A DNA stretch of 6,271 nt from Flavobacteriales bacterium UBA4474 (GTDB lineage Bacteria > Bacteroidota > Bacteroidia > Flavobacteriales_D > Sanyastnellaceae), in contig DGOE01000156.1 of NCBI GenBank assembly GCA_002389295.1, positions 1 to 6,271 of the forward strand, read 5' to 3'. Under the pieces are notes generated by a model. The model worked only from the letters and a program-made list of their open reading frames with translations, had not been told where the DNA came from and ran no database searches. The translations under genes and the position numbers were made by a program. Shown here in pieces: positions 6,063 through 6,271 of the stretch; within the stretch, counting starts at the first letter, position 1; each line of letters opens with the position of its first letter.

Positions 6063-6090
6063 AAAAAAAGGGAGACCCGATGGGCCTCCC
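6063..6090 (-). terminator. Intrinsic terminator after the AAKKP-tail gene
   Basis: Read on the minus strand, a 9-bp stem (GGGAGGCCC / GGGTCTCCC, with one G-U pair) closes a 3-base ATC loop and is followed by seven T (6063-6069). This is a textbook rho-independent terminator for the gene ending at 6119. On the plus strand the stem is followed only by TTTCTC, so any activity in that direction would be weak. Confidence 0.88.
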
Positions 6091-6118
6091 TTTCTCAATT
6101 CATATTCGAGGTTCAGCT

Positions 6119-6271
6119 TCACGCCTCGCCTTCGTCTTTGGCTTTGTCATCTGCCTTCTTCGCTGCAGGCTTCTTGGCTGCAGGCTTCTTGGCCGCCGGC
6201 TTTTTGGCCGCTGGCTTTTTGGCTGCAGGCTTCTTGGCCGCTGCTTTCTTGGCTGCAGGCTTCTTGGCCGC
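6119..6271 (-). CDS. Histone H1-like AAKKP-repeat protein tail (N-terminus beyond window)
   Basis: Only the last 50 codons are inside the window, in frame from the edge to a TGA at 6119-6121. They encode eight pentapeptide units, mostly AAKKP (two end in A instead of P), followed by a short acidic end (ADDKAKDEGEA). Such lysine/alanine/proline tails bind nucleic acid non-specifically and occur on H1-like (Hc1) proteins, on HU/IHF-family proteins and as extensions of some Bacteroidota ribosomal proteins. The globular part is not visible, so the exact identity cannot be decided. Low-complexity tails like this are probably disordered. A strong terminator lies 28 bp after the stop, which separates this gene from pyrR. 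Confidence 0.75.
   Translation of the reverse strand, partial: AAKKPAAKKAAAKKPAAKKPAAKKPAAKKPAAKKPAAKKADDKAKDEGEA
6152..6271 (-). repeat. 15-bp tandem repeat encoding AAKKP units
   Basis: Eight consecutive 15-bp units of the form GCNGCCAAGAAGCCT on the minus strand run to the window edge. They differ mainly at third codon positions (AAG/AAA, CCT/CCA/CCG, GCA/GCG), while the residues stay almost constant. Several pairs alternate GCG-start and GCA-start units, hinting at a 30-bp higher-order unit. More copies may continue past the edge. Confidence 0.85.

Overview
The window looks like ordinary chromosomal DNA of a GC-rich member of the Bacteroidota, most likely Flavobacteriales-like. Three things point there. 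The protein at 3351-4136 has a signal peptide and a type IX secretion (T9SS) type A sorting domain. The best promoters fit the Bacteroidetes TTTG / TAnnTTTG pattern rather than -35/-10 boxes. The starts are mostly without a well-placed Shine-Dalgarno sequence. No species is assigned.

Every gene I can support lies on the minus strand, so transcription runs from right to left. At the right edge (6119-6271) is the end of a lysine/alanine/proline-rich, histone-H1-like tail, closed by a strong intrinsic terminator (6063-6090). A compact run follows: pyrR (5491-6039), pyrB (4543-5487), a stand-alone STAS-domain protein (4151-4513), a secreted T9SS cargo protein (3351-4136) and RNase Z (2409-3332). 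Their spacings are 3, 29, 14 and 18 bp, which suggests one transcription unit that mixes pyrimidine biosynthesis, a possible phospho-switch protein, a surface or secreted protein and tRNA 3' processing.

Downstream, an 87-bp gap (2322-2408) holds a promoter and a 9-bp direct repeat ahead of an orphan NarL/LuxR-type response regulator (1647-2321). A further promoter (1607-1636) drives a branched-chain aminotransferase gene, ilvE (509-1573). Four bases after ilvE begins a signal-peptide-bearing protein of unknown function that runs off the left edge (1-504).

No gene-free stretch exceeds about 90 bp. I see no tRNA, rRNA, CRISPR array, insertion sequence, prophage or attachment site. I found no convincing new multi-gene system. 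The points most worth checking are the direct repeats in front of the response regulator, a possible near-leaderless pyrR transcript squeezed against a terminator, the TTG-started RNase Z gene in frame with the secreted protein before it, and the AAKKP repeat tail.
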